DNA from: Hondaea fermentalgiana
Taxonomy: Eukaryota; Sar; Bigyra; Thraustochytrida; Thraustochytriidae
Direction: 5' to 3'
Assembly (NCBI GenBank): GCA_014084085.1
Contig: NPFB01000040.1
Coordinates: 489,699-553,698 of the forward strand
Length of the DNA stretch: 64,000 nt
The first letter of the stretch is position 1. Each line of letters begins with the position of its first letter. A program made the position numbers and the translations under genes. The notes under the pieces were generated by a model. It searched no databases, was not told the DNA's origin, and worked only from the letters and a program-made list of their open reading frames with translations. Positions 28,177 to 37,975 of this stretch are shown piece by piece.

Positions 28177-30499
28177 ATGACGCTCAAGCAATTCTATCTG
28201 CTCAAAGTTGAGAACGGTCTTATGGAGACGCTGGACAAGATTCAACGTGAGTTTTCCCCCTTTTTCTGTTCCATCAAGGTTCACGGGAAAGTTGATGACT
28301 GGCCTCGCCTCTCACGCATGCTAAACATATATCCTCCCGAACACAGTAAGAAGCGCCACGAAAAAGGAGAAAAAACGCGACGGAAACATGGGCTTGCGTC
28401 TGTTCGAGCTTTTCGTTACAATTGACGATGATGGTTCGGGAGAAATTGCGCTTCAAGAGTTCTATCAGTACTTTGGAATTGTCGAGTCAAAGTTCGTTGA
28501 GCGCCTCTTTGCAGAATTTGATCTTGATGGCAGTGAACACCTGAGTTTTGAAGAATTCATCGTTGGCGTGTGGAACTTTTGCACGCTAAATCTAACTCGG
28601 CTTTGCAAATATTCCATGGACATATTCGACATTGACGGCCGTCAGACCATTGACAAGTATCAGTGCGATGCTCTCATCCGAATGGTTCACGGAGTCCAAG
28701 AAACCCCTCCACACCTCGCGGATTGCATCTCGACGTGGTTTGTTGAGTCATCTTCAGAGGAGCTCGTTGCGACAGCAGCAGCTCGGCCTCAGCAAAAAGT
28801 CGATGACGATAAAGAAGAAGGAAAAGAAGAAGAGGAAAAAGAAGAGGGGGAGAAAGAGGGAGAAGAGAGAAAAGAAATCCGAGAAACTTCGAACGACTTG
28901 ACCATCCCCGTACAGCAGAAGATCGAGACTCGTCTGCAAAAAGCACTCGAAATGGACCTTGGCGCATTCACAGCTTTTGCAGCCGCGCATCCAGCGCTAC
29001 TTAAACCCGTGCTCGATGTGCAAGCCGTCCTTCGCGCTCGTATTCTTGGCGCACAGTTTTGGGAAGAGCGCACGCAATTGCGTACCGATACCTTTGGTGA
29101 ACTTGAGCCCACCGACAGTATCTTAGTCTCAAAACGTCGAGCCCAGCTCACGAGTCGTGCCACTTTTCGGATCAACGCGTCTGGAACATCGTCGCGAGTA
29201 GTTCCAGAGCTTGCTACGCCCCAGATGAACCCAAAACCCGCAATCGCAAACGATGCAGGTCTTCCTTCGGGAATTGGAACAACGACCTCTTCCGCAGACA
29301 TCTTTTCAGGTCTGCTTTCGCGATCCACTTCGTCGACTCAGCGGAATTCTCTCAAGGGATCGACAATACCTGTGCAGCCCGCGGGTGTCGACGCCCTCGG
29401 GGAGTTATTTTCCGAGGACTCGTCGCAAGAGAATATATACGTTTTCGACATTGAACAAAACGAGGTCCACGAGGCCGCGCAAAAGTGCTTTCGCAAGGTG
29501 CAAAGGTGTAAAAAAGCCTTTCTCGAGACCGTCGAGGCGTACGAGCACAACAGCATCGAGATCTTTGCGACGCAGAGTCCAGAGCAAGTACAAGAAAATG
29601 AAAGCCTCGCACGTTTTGCGGCAAAAGCCAAGCACCGTTTCCAGCTCGCGGTTAACGAGCTCGAGGTTCTCGGCAAAAAATGCATCGATGCAGCCGAGAA
29701 GCAGCTCTATGCTCAGGCCCTCAGTGTTGTGGAAGAGGACGCGCGGTACTTTTTTCGAACCAAAGAGGGACGGGAGCATCTTCGCATTGTTGGTGGTGAG
29801 CACGCTTTGCGTGAGGAGCGCGCAGCCACGCGCTTTGGGCAGATCACAAAGAAGGCACGCATGGCCGGCGAAAAGAAAGCGCGCAACGAGTACATTGCTC
29901 GCCGAGCGCGCGAGCAAAACGACATTATTGCCGACATTGTCCGTGACCGCAATGAGACGCATGTGGCTAACATCAAGCAGCTTTACAAAGACCATAAGCT
30001 CTTTACCGTCGCTCAGGACGAGCTGGTCACGCAATGGCAGTGGCAAAAGATCCTCGACCAAGAGTCGAAGCAGTTTTACTTTCACTGCCCTGGCCTGCAG
30101 GTTACAGTATGGACAGAGCCCTATCTGCTCAACAGCGAAGGCTGGTGCGAGGACCCGTCGTGCGAGAATGATGCTTTGCTACGTTGCGCATCGTGCCATG
30201 CCGAGTATTGCGCCGACTGCGACATGATTCTTCACTCGTGCGGCCCACAGCGAAACCACAATCGTCGAGCACAAATTCCTCCCGAGGAGGTGGAATGGCG
30301 AATCAGGCTGCGAAAGCTCCCTACGGACGTGCAAAAAATTGTCACACGAGAAACCTGCCATGACATGGTTGAACTAACGCGCAGGCAGCTTCAGGAACAA
30401 TCGCGTGTTGATGCCGAGTTATTTGGCGGCTCAGAGAGTATGGAAGCCTCTTTTTCAGGGGCAGGCCTTCTCCCAGCATCACTCACAAACCCTCGATGA
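28177..30499 (+). CDS. EF-hand / WW-like / B-box-like protein, two exons
   Basis: Proposed join 28177-28246 and 28347-30499, 740 residues. A TAG in frame six bases upstream supports the ATG at 28177. Without the intron, translation would start at 28388 and cut into the helix before the first EF-hand. EF-hand loops: DDDGSGEIALQE (50-61), DLDGSEHLSFEE (82-93), and a weaker one after IFDIDGRQT. A Lys/Glu-rich acidic run follows near 150-180. The middle is helical and charged. Near 585-615 a WW-like fold is seen (WQKILDQ...FYFHC...VTVWTEP), then a B-box-like zinc site (CEDPSC...CASCHAEYCADCD...HSCGPQRNHNR). The combination suggests a calcium-responsive scaffold, possibly of the cytoskeleton or cilium; that is inference. 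Confidence 0.78.
28247..28346 (+). other. predicted intron of the EF-hand/WW gene
   Basis: 100 bases: donor CAAC|GTGAGT, a pyrimidine run just after, branch-like GCTAAAC and acceptor AACACAG. It is in phase 1 and joins two frames, extending the helix ahead of the first EF-hand. Confidence 0.7.
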
Positions 30500-30692
30500 A
30501 TCCCGAGCGACTCGCATGGTAGACGAATCTTCAATGGACGGACGGCGAGCTTTTTTTGACAAACTGCTTTCCAGTCTCAAGAGTATTTTGCTTCCCCATA
30601 CAAACATCAAGAAAGTAAAATATGACACTGCTAAAAAGATACCTGAACAATAAAAGATATACTTGAACCTACCTAGCGTATATGTCGGAAAC

Positions 30693-31703
30693 CTAGAGCT
30701 TGGACGAGGGCGGGCGCAGCTCATTGATGCCAACGAGCTCGACGTCAAAGACCAAGTTCTCATTGGGAGGAATCAAGCCACCTCCAGCACCCTGAGATCC
30801 GTAGCCAAACTCAGATGCGACGTAGAGGCGCGCCCGCTCGCCCAAACTGAGTCTGAGGATCCCTTGGTCCCAACCTGCGATCACACGGCCCATGCCAATC
30901 TGGAAGCTGAGCGGCCGACCCGAGGCTGTCGAGGAGTCCACCACCTTGCCATTGCTTGCAAGCTGCAGGGTGTAGTGTACATGAACCATATCGCCATTGT
31001 TTGGGTAGTTGAGATTGTCACCTTCGGCCACAGTCTCGACTCGAATACCACTCCAGGCTTCCTCGAGCTCATCCTTGATCTCCAGCAGGGTCAGCTCCAC
31101 CTCAATGTCCTTGCCGGCCATCTTGTGGTTCGTGTCGATCTCGACATAGTCTTCTGTAGTGTCCACCACGGTGCCCACGGCGCCATTGCTAAGGTGCACG
31201 ACGTGGCCAATCTGGGGAACAGCTTCGACAATTTGGCCTTCGTCATCCTTGCGAAGCGGCACTTTGACCACACGGTCAGGAGTCACGTGTCCGAATGCCT
31301 CGTCGGGACCAAAGGTCGCTTTCCATGACTCACCGACGGCCATGCCGATCACACGATTCTCGAGGCCAACCAGGACCTGGCCCTGACCAACAACAAAGCT
31401 CACCGGCGAGGAGTCGTCGGCCTTGGTGTCGACCAAAAGACCTCCATTCTCCTTCATGGTCCGGTCTCGGAGAACGAGATCCACCTCTACGCGGTCACCC
31501 TTCTTCACCACGTCTCCCGGCGGCGGCGGCACGTTGGCCCCCGTCGTCGACGAGAGCGCTCTCGTCGTCTTCGGCGAGGTCGTCGGCGCCGCCAGTCTCG
31601 CATGTTGGCCGATGCTTCGGCCAGACGACGATGACGACGACCTCATCGCCGGAGCCGCGCGGGCCACCAAAGGCAGCCGCGCAGCGAGTGCTCTGCCCAG
31701 CAT
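30693..31703 (-). CDS. tandem SlyD-type and FKBP12-type peptidyl-prolyl isomerase
   Basis: 336 residues from the ATG at 31703; an upstream ATG at 31802 would add 33 Arg-rich residues. Residues 1-55 look like a mitochondrial presequence: no acidic residue, many Arg and Ser, ending RALSSTTG. Residues about 68-210 are a SlyD-like FKBP with its insert-in-flap domain: GDRVEVDLVLRDRT, VGQGQVLVGLENRVIGM, FGPDEAFG, IGHVVHLSNGAVGTV and NHKMAGKDIEVELTLLEI. Residues about 220-326 are a canonical FKBP12 domain: VHYTL, KVVDSS, VIAGWDQG, SEFGYG and LVFDVELV. Most drug/substrate pocket residues are kept; F36 of FKBP12 is Val here. It catalyses cis-trans proline isomerisation and probably acts as a chaperone. 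It is convergent with the EF-hand gene. Confidence 0.9.
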   Translation of the reverse strand: MLGRALAARLPLVARAAPAMRSSSSSSGRSIGQHARLAAPTTSPKTTRALSSTTGANVPPPPGDVVKKGDRVEVDLVLRDRTMKENGGLLVDTKADDSSPVSFVVGQGQVLVGLENRVIGMAVGESWKATFGPDEAFGHVTPDRVVKVPLRKDDEGQIVEAVPQIGHVVHLSNGAVGTVVDTTEDYVEIDTNHKMAGKDIEVELTLLEIKDELEEAWSGIRVETVAEGDNLNYPNNGDMVHVHYTLQLASNGKVVDSSTASGRPLSFQIGMGRVIAGWDQGILRLSLGERARLYVASEFGYGSQGAGGGLIPPNENLVFDVELVGINELRPPSSKL

Positions 31704-31977
31704 GGTTCTTATCTCTCCTCTCTCTGGACGTCTCCGAGTCCGCGTTGGCTCGCTCTGTCGCGTCTCGTGTCGTCTTGCGTCTCCGGTCTGGCTAGCGATC
31801 ACATGAAAATATTGCCCAAATCTGGTCCCTACCTTGCACGGACACCTGGCAATAATGTCCCAATGAGTCTGCGCGGCGCACGGAGGAAGCCCAACGGATC
31901 TACGTCGCCGGTGACCGCGGGCTCGATGTTATTGTTTTCGTCTTTGGCTTGTGCCTTTTTGTCTGGTTTCTATTGAG

Positions 31978-31979
31978 CA

Positions 31980-32026
<47 letters not shown>

Positions 32027-32070
32027 GCCCGTCTGTCTGTCTGCCTGTCTGTCTGTCTGTTTGTCTATCT
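31978..32070. repeat. (CTGT)n microsatellite
   Basis: About 22 CTGT units with a few substitutions (CTGC, TTGT). Confidence 0.95.
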
Positions 32071-32112
32071 TCCTTCGAGGATGGTTAGAGCATAGACAGA
32101 CTGGGAACGAAT

Positions 32113-32152
32113 TGACTGACTGACTGACTGACTGACTGACTGACTGACTGAC
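32113..32152. repeat. (GACT)n microsatellite
   Basis: Ten perfect GACT units. Confidence 0.95.
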
Positions 32153-32514
32153 AATCTAAATGAATGAATGACCGCCCTCGACCAAATTTAGACAGAAACC
32201 CCGCGCCCCCACAGGCGCGTCGAAGCAGGGAATGCGAAAGAAGAGGCTAGGCAGCTTTCAAGCTTTTCTCCTCTTTTCTCCGATTTACCCTTTGGAAAGG
32301 AGACTTTTTGGCGTGTGGCGCTTCGAGGTTTGCGACGAGCTTGTGCGAGATTCCCCGCAAACAAGGTGGCGTGGCACGCGTCGGAGGACCTTGCCACGCA
32401 GGTGCGACGTAACGAGGCGAAATCCGGAAGCGGTACGCACCCGGGCGTCTCGCACCTCGCGTCTCGTGTCAAGACGTGAACCTTCATTCGTTCATTCACC
32501 ATTGGTGCGCGCTG

Positions 32515-35500
32515 ATGGAGGCGCCAGCGAGCGCACGCGAGGCCGGCTTCGAGCAGCTCATAAAGCCTGGTTTTGAACCTGGCGAGCTCGTTGACGAGGT
32601 CAAGGCGCATGAAGATTCACTACCGCCCGTCTCTCCAAGAGGAGCTGCTGCTGCTGCTGCGGCGGCGGCGGCAGCGGCGGCCGACAGTGTCAGTCAGTGC
32701 AACGCCGAGCTCGAGGATGACGAAATGTATGATGACAAGTTCGCGGTGCATATCGCCTCTCACGAAGGTAATTTATCATCTCTCAAGCGAGCGCTGGAGC
32801 GAAACCTGAGATTCACTGCTTTCGACAGCTCAGGGCGCACTCCCCTCTTTTACGCTGCGGCTCAAAATCACGTCGACTGCTGCGTCGAGCTTCTGCACAA
32901 CCGACCCGACTTGCTCAATCTTGGTGACTCCGAAGGCGACCGTCCTTTGCATGTGGCTGCGTACTATGGCCACCAGGAAACACTGCAGCTTTTGCTGGAA
33001 CAAGAAGAGATTGATGTGAACATTAGCAACAAAAAGGGTTTTACCCCTTTGCACGTGTGCAGCTGTATCGCCTCATGCAAGATGCTCATGGATGCTAATG
33101 GGGACCTCTTTGCAGTGGACGAAAATGGTCGCGTCCCGCTCTTTACCGCATGCGCTACCAATCGGAAACATATCGTCACTGAAATTCTCGACAATCCCCG
33201 TTGCGATATTCACAAAATGCTCATGATCCAGGACAGTTTCGGTGACTCCGCTTTGCATGCTGCGGCATGCAATGGCAGTCTAGAGTGTATAAAGGCTTTC
33301 AAGGGCTTTCTCGACCTCGACCTTGTCCGCTTAGCAAATCATCAAGGGTACACTGCACAGGACCTGGCAAGTCTTAATGGCCAGGATGAATGCGCAAAAT
33401 ATATTGAAGAGCTCATGAGCACACTCTACAAGTCCCAGTACGAGCGCGCCTCAACAATGGTGTGGACGCAGCATCAGTTTGACAGTCTACCTTACGACTC
33501 GCAGGGAAGCAGCTTTTTCAATGCTCGGCCTCAGACTGCTGGTTTCAACATGGGTGCCGACTATTTTAATTCCATGCGTCCTCAATCTGCCCAGACGTAC
33601 CAGGACTTTACTGGCCTACCCATGCTCGACGGCAGCATGCGTGCCGCATCCTTTCTGCAGGCCCCAGGGACGGCCGGCATGACCTCGGGCGGCGAAGAAG
33701 CGTGGGACGTCTTTAACCATCCTCTCGACGACACTGCGCAAGACGATCGCGCCAGCACGCCATGGAGCACACGGCGTCAGGATGGCCAGATTTTAGACTG
33801 GCGCGGCGAGTGGGCCCAGTTCATTGACAAGGAAACGGGTGAGCCCTTTTATTGGAACGCTATCACAGGCGAATCGACATGGAGCGCCCCACCAGGCCTC
33901 CAGGACGACAGCGAAGAGGCTACTTTGCATGGAGAGGCCGCCACTGACGGAGGTGACCCGCTCGAGATCTCCGAGGCCGAGCAAGTCCGTCAGCGCGCCT
34001 TTGTACGACGGCAAATTCTTAACTGGAGCGAGTGCGAGGACCCAGTCACCGGTGATGTGTTTTTTTACAACAACGAGTCGGGAGAATGTGAGTGGGAACT
34101 TCCACCTGAGGCCGAAGAGGAGCGTCAGCGCCTGCAGCAGGAGGAAGAGGAATATGTGCGTCAGAGCGCCGAGGCAGAAGCTGCCGAGATGGTATTTCAA
34201 ATGCGCGACCGCACGGAAGATCTCGAGGCGCTCAAGGAAACCTTCAAGGCCGAGGCAGCTGCAGAAATTGCCGAGAAACTACGCAAGGAATTTGAAGAGC
34301 AAATGAAAGCCACCGCAGAGCAAACAGCCAAGCTCGTTGAAAAGATGGAGTCTGCCAACGAAAAGCAAGCGAACGAACAGGAAAAGGCCGAAATTCTTGC
34401 CGAGCACGGTCAAGAGGTCAAAAAGATTGCTTCGCTACTCAGTTCGGAGCGAATGCGACAAAATGAAAAGCTTCAGCAAAAACTGCAAGAGCGGCGTAAA
34501 GCTAGAGCCCTGAAACGGGCTCAAGTCATGAACAAGACCAAAATAGCCACTGCCGTCGCAAAGTCGCCTTCTGCCCTGGGCACGCTGGCTTCGACTCCTT
34601 CTCGGGCGTCTATGTCGAGTCGGAGTCTCACTGGCGCCAAGCTCAATCGAACGCCCAGCTCGCGCTCTGTGGGCGGTGGCGGACCCCAGGCAAAACCCGT
34701 GCCGCCGTCTTCTGTACTTGACACTGACTGCGCCGATGTCTTTCACAAAGCTGCACATCAAACCCCTCAAATTCAAGTTTTTGTCGCGGTGCACCTTCAG
34801 TACATCAATGCCAAGGACGATGCCATTTTGGCGGCCACGGGAGGAGGCGTGGAGAAGTTCGGCCTTTTGTACGCGCTATATCGCTCATTTTCGACGCCTC
34901 CAAAGGGCATGGCTCGCGACGGACTGCGCCAGCTTCTTGATGCGGGTGCCCTCAAGCTTTCCCTCTTCGATCGAGACGCAGTTATTGACGCTGCCTATGA
35001 AAATGGTACCGACAAGGCCCAATATCTTGACTTTGAGGGATTCACTAAAGCACTCGATCGCGTGGTTGCTAAGATGGCATGTCCATCGCTCACGTATTGC
35101 AAGGAGAGCCTCGTACCATCTTGTGTCAAGGCGGGGCTAGATATTGAATCGCGAAGTCGGAGGTACCAAAAGGAGTCGAAGCGACTCGCGACCGGAGCCA
35201 TACGCAAGATCCTTCAGGCCAATGTCTCGCAACTCAAGCTCGTGTATCTGTTTTATGCCCTTGTAGCCGAAAAACGGGGCCGCACGGTTTCCAAAAAGAC
35301 AATCACGATTGAGGAGATGGTACTTTTTGCTGCGGACTTTCTCGTATGTCCGTCGCTCTGCACCAAGGTTGAACTCTTACAGCTCTTTCTTGATGCGAGC
35401 ATTCGCAAGCCTGGCGCCCCAGGTTCTCTTCGCGCGCATGAGGTCCCTTTCAATCAATGGGTCCAGCTCGTCTTCCATCTCGCTGTTCGATTTTGCAAGC

Positions 35501-35658
35501 CCAACAATCGAGGCGACCAGGACGCTGATGACGCACACCTTTATATTCTGGATCTCCTCCAGCTTCTCGACAAATCTGCAAAGCAGCGGATCAAGGGCTT
35601 TAAAGCTTTTATATGCGTCGATCCCCAGCAGTCAGGATCGGCGAGTCAACGGGAATAA
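32515..35658 (+). CDS. ankyrin-repeat / double WW / coiled-coil protein
   Basis: 1047 residues from the ATG at 32515; the frame is open to a GTG at 32476. An alanine tract encoded by GCT/GCG sits near residue 45. About six to seven ankyrin repeats follow (75-305; SGRTPLFYAAAQNH, EGDRPLHVAAYYGHQE, KGFTPLHVCS, FGDSALHAAACNGS). Two WW domains lie near 425-455 (EWAQFIDKETGEPFYWN...STWSAPPG) and 502-535 (NWSECEDPVTGDVFFYNN...CEWELPPE). A long charged coiled coil covers about 535-690, then a Ser-rich linker. The last 300 residues are helical with EF-hand-like pairs lacking full calcium ligands (for example AQYLDFEGFTKALDRV). It is probably a scaffold binding Pro-rich partners. No closer family was recognised. 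Confidence 0.85.
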   Translation: MEAPASAREAGFEQLIKPGFEPGELVDEVKAHEDSLPPVSPRGAAAAAAAAAAAAADSVSQCNAELEDDEMYDDKFAVHIASHEGNLSSLKRALERNLRFTAFDSSGRTPLFYAAAQNHVDCCVELLHNRPDLLNLGDSEGDRPLHVAAYYGHQETLQLLLEQEEIDVNISNKKGFTPLHVCSCIASCKMLMDANGDLFAVDENGRVPLFTACATNRKHIVTEILDNPRCDIHKMLMIQDSFGDSALHAAACNGSLECIKAFKGFLDLDLVRLANHQGYTAQDLASLNGQDECAKYIEELMSTLYKSQYERASTMVWTQHQFDSLPYDSQGSSFFNARPQTAGFNMGADYFNSMRPQSAQTYQDFTGLPMLDGSMRAASFLQAPGTAGMTSGGEEAWDVFNHPLDDTAQDDRASTPWSTRRQDGQILDWRGEWAQFIDKETGEPFYWNAITGESTWSAPPGLQDDSEEATLHGEAATDGGDPLEISEAEQVRQRAFVRRQILNWSECEDPVTGDVFFYNNESGECEWELPPEAEEERQRLQQEEEEYVRQSAEAEAAEMVFQMRDRTEDLEALKETFKAEAAAEIAEKLRKEFEEQMKATAEQTAKLVEKMESANEKQANEQEKAEILAEHGQEVKKIASLLSSERMRQNEKLQQKLQERRKARALKRAQVMNKTKIATAVAKSPSALGTLASTPSRASMSSRSLTGAKLNRTPSSRSVGGGGPQAKPVPPSSVLDTDCADVFHKAAHQTPQIQVFVAVHLQYINAKDDAILAATGGGVEKFGLLYALYRSFSTPPKGMARDGLRQLLDAGALKLSLFDRDAVIDAAYENGTDKAQYLDFEGFTKALDRVVAKMACPSLTYCKESLVPSCVKAGLDIESRSRRYQKESKRLATGAIRKILQANVSQLKLVYLFYALVAEKRGRTVSKKTITIEEMVLFAADFLVCPSLCTKVELLQLFLDASIRKPGAPGSLRAHEVPFNQWVQLVFHLAVRFCKPNNRGDQDADDAHLYILDLLQLLDKSAKQRIKGFKAFICVDPQQSGSASQRE

Positions 35659-35822
35659 TGATCCCTTTTCTTCTCTGATTCTAACTTTTTTCTTTCGGCA
35701 GGTTGCTTGTTGTAGCCTATCTTTTGTTTTCTTTTTTGCCAAATGAGCGAGCTTGGTCTTGTTGCAAACCTCTGTGAAGACAAAGGGGGCTTGGAAAGGA
35801 ACCAGAGACAGGAAAGAGCTGA

Positions 35823-35922
35823 NNNNNNNNNNNNNNNNNNNNNNNNNNNNNNNNNNNNNNNNNNNNNNNNNNNNNNNNNNNNNNNNNNNNNNNNNNNNNN
35901 NNNNNNNNNNNNNNNNNNNNNN
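35823..35922. other. assembly gap, 100 N
   Basis: Exactly 100 N, a placeholder of unknown true size. It is followed by two copies of GGAATAGAAT. Confidence 0.98.
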
Positions 35923-36044
35923 CGGAATAGAATGGAATAGAATGGTGAGAGTGGACCGCGCGGCCGCGGGATCTGGTTCGAGACCGCGAAATATCCCTCG
36001 TTTCGTTTGGAATTCGCGCAAGAGGAGAAGATAAAGAAGCTTTA

Positions 36045-36596
36045 AAAAACACAAGTGTGAAGTGCACAAATTTGACGATCCCATACTTCTGCAGATCAAG
36101 GACGCTGACGTCTGACTCTGGCGGGACGATACGCTTCACTTGGGCAGCGTTCTCGATGCCATGGTGCTGCAAGATAGAGTCAATCGACTTGTCGGTGAGA
36201 TTTGTTGCGACATGTGCGTAGCCTTATTCGTGCAGCGAATAACCAAGGAATGCCCTCAGCAAGTTCGCTCATCCGCCTCGCGTTGTAGAAGCTTCGACAA
36301 ATACGACAGAGTCCACGTACGAGAGACGGTGCAGAGACGGACGAATTGTCACGGTAGTGTTTGCAAAAGTGCATGTCGTCCTCTTTTCCTGCAAAAGGCT
36401 GCTTTTCAGGCAGTGGCGTCACTTCGCTTGTCCTGGCCCTCTGTTGGCAGACTCGGAGAATCCTACCAATGCTTCTCGACTTCTTGTTTCGTGAATTGTA
36501 GGACAGGGTCCGATCAACATGTTTGGCTGAAGTCTTGCAGCACCATCGCGTCACCATCCGGTGACGAACAGCGTGGGTAGATGGAAGTAAATGCAA
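36045..36596 (-). pseudogene. possible broken coding sequence, unknown family
   Basis: Two minus-strand pieces in different frames look protein-like. The first (up to 36596) includes GKEDDMHFCKHYRDNSS and GLCRICRSFYNARRMSELAE, with Cys/His spacing like a small zinc site. The second (about 36210 down to 36045) reads HVATNLTDKSIDSILQHHG and then NAAQVKRIVPPESDVSVLDL. A frame change of one base near 36210 would be needed to connect them. No family was recognised and the upstream part lacks a clear start. The piece may be a decayed mobile-element gene or chance. Confidence 0.25.
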
Positions 36597-36872
36597 TACA
36601 ATTTATGTGGCTGATCTTCGTCATCTCTCCACCCGTTTAGCCCTTGACCAGTTTGGGAACGCCGCGTTCAAACTACAAGCTAGGACTTACAAAATCATCC
36701 GGTCACGGGTGGAGCAGGCAGCTAGCTATAAAGCCCATGCAAACATGCTTCTTCGTTATTCGTATATATTAGAGAGAAGATGTGGCTTTGCTTTCGGTAA
36801 CACCATCTGCCCGCTGCCATTATAAGCTGCCGCCGCGAAACTTACAAATTTGAAGGTTGCCTTCATTACCTG

Positions 36873-37105
36873 TTGTACCCCGAATCAGTTCGGGTGTGCC
36901 TTTTGATGTTCCTCAGCCCTTAAAATAAAAAATCACCAGTTGTACTCGTGGCCGGATCCGAACTTGAGTTATCCGTGGGCCTCTTGACCGTTCCGTCGTA
37001 CCCGTGGTTGATCCGAACTGGAGGTATTCCTTAACCCATCGACTCAGCTGTTGTACCCGCTTCTGTCGGATCTAGACTTGGACTGTCCCAAGTGATGCCT
37101 AATCG
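36873..37105. repeat. degenerate tandem repeat, about 56-67 bases, four copies
   Basis: Four units start at 36873, 36940, 36996 and 37051. Each begins with T(T/C)GTAC(C/T)CG and then carries GGATC(C/T)GAACT-like sequence (the first copy is the most diverged). Spacing is 67, 56 and 55 bases. Confidence 0.55.
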
Positions 37106-37975
37106 TGGTCGGCGATGTCCCCAACGCTAACCCGTAGATTTGCTTCCACTTTTATTTGAAGAATTTAAAACTTGGCGTGAAGGGTTCGTAGTTGAGTGGC
37201 GACATCTTCTTGGCAATAACTCGCGGGCTGTGGGCGAGAAACAATTGATCAATATCCGACATCGCGACTTCGATCTTTTTCATGTACCATGTACTTCTCT
37301 CGATATCAATGAGCTGCTGTCAGTAAAGCAAGTCTATAATAGGTGGGACCTCTGCTTTGTGTCACTGGCAACCGCGAACGTTTGAGAATGTATCCGTTGA
37401 ACGGATCTATTTCGAATTTCTAAGCGCTCAGGCAGTGTCAATGGAAAATTAACATTTTAGTACGAGCCAGACATGCTGGGCTCATCGGCAAGAAGACAGA
37501 TTTTCGGACTGCCATCATGTTGTCTGCCTGCCTGCTTGCTGTCTGCCTAGCTAGCTAGCTACGTCTGGTATCCGTCCGCCGTCCCCCGTCTCCCGTCCCG
37601 ATCCCTCTTCCTTACACTTCTTTCCTTTTCTATCTCACTGGATAGAAGGAGGTTTAAAGCAGCGCGGCACAGTGTACGTTGAGAGCCGCATGCTGTTCGC
37701 ACTAAGAAGAGAGGAAGTAACGCTTCGTTGACCCGGGGCCAACTTGTATCCACAGCACTCAACCGTCCGCTTGTCGCGACGTCTGTTAAACGCGCCGAGA
37801 GGACTTGCCCGCGTAATCGTTCGGGATCGAGCTGCTAGGAAAGTAGTACAAGCAAGGAGCACGAGCGGCATTTTCGGAGCGCTATTGCGCGCCGAGGCGG
37901 AGCTGTCGGGGAGCGGGCGGGCGGGCGGGCGGGCGGGCGAGGAAAACAGGCCTCGCGGCGTTGAATGCCGTGAGG

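Larger units (their letters stand above)
31704..32514. other. divergent promoter region with two microsatellites
   Basis: 811 bases between the FKBP start (minus) and the ankyrin gene start (plus), containing long (CTGT)n and (GACT)n runs. No gene supported. Confidence 0.5.
35659..37975. other. intergenic region with gap 2, repeat and relic sequence
   Basis: 2.3 kb. After the 100-N gap the sequence is visibly lower in GC than the flanking genes until about 37550. It holds GGAATAGAAT repeats beside the gap (35923-35943), a possible broken frame on minus, a degenerate tandem repeat, an unrecognised 81-codon plus frame (37140-37385) and a (CTAG)n run (about 37546-37560). The last 400 bases are GC-rich again and should contain the promoter of the next gene, with a (GGGC)n run at 37914-37940. 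Confidence 0.5.

Noticed and set aside
31980..32152. CTGT and GACT runs considered as regulatory arrays
   Set aside because: Perfect tetranucleotide microsatellites with no embedded motif; reported only as repeats.
35965..35995. tRNA-like B-box (GGTTCGAGACC) after gap 2
   Set aside because: No matching A-box, T-stem pairing or acceptor stem can be drawn around it.
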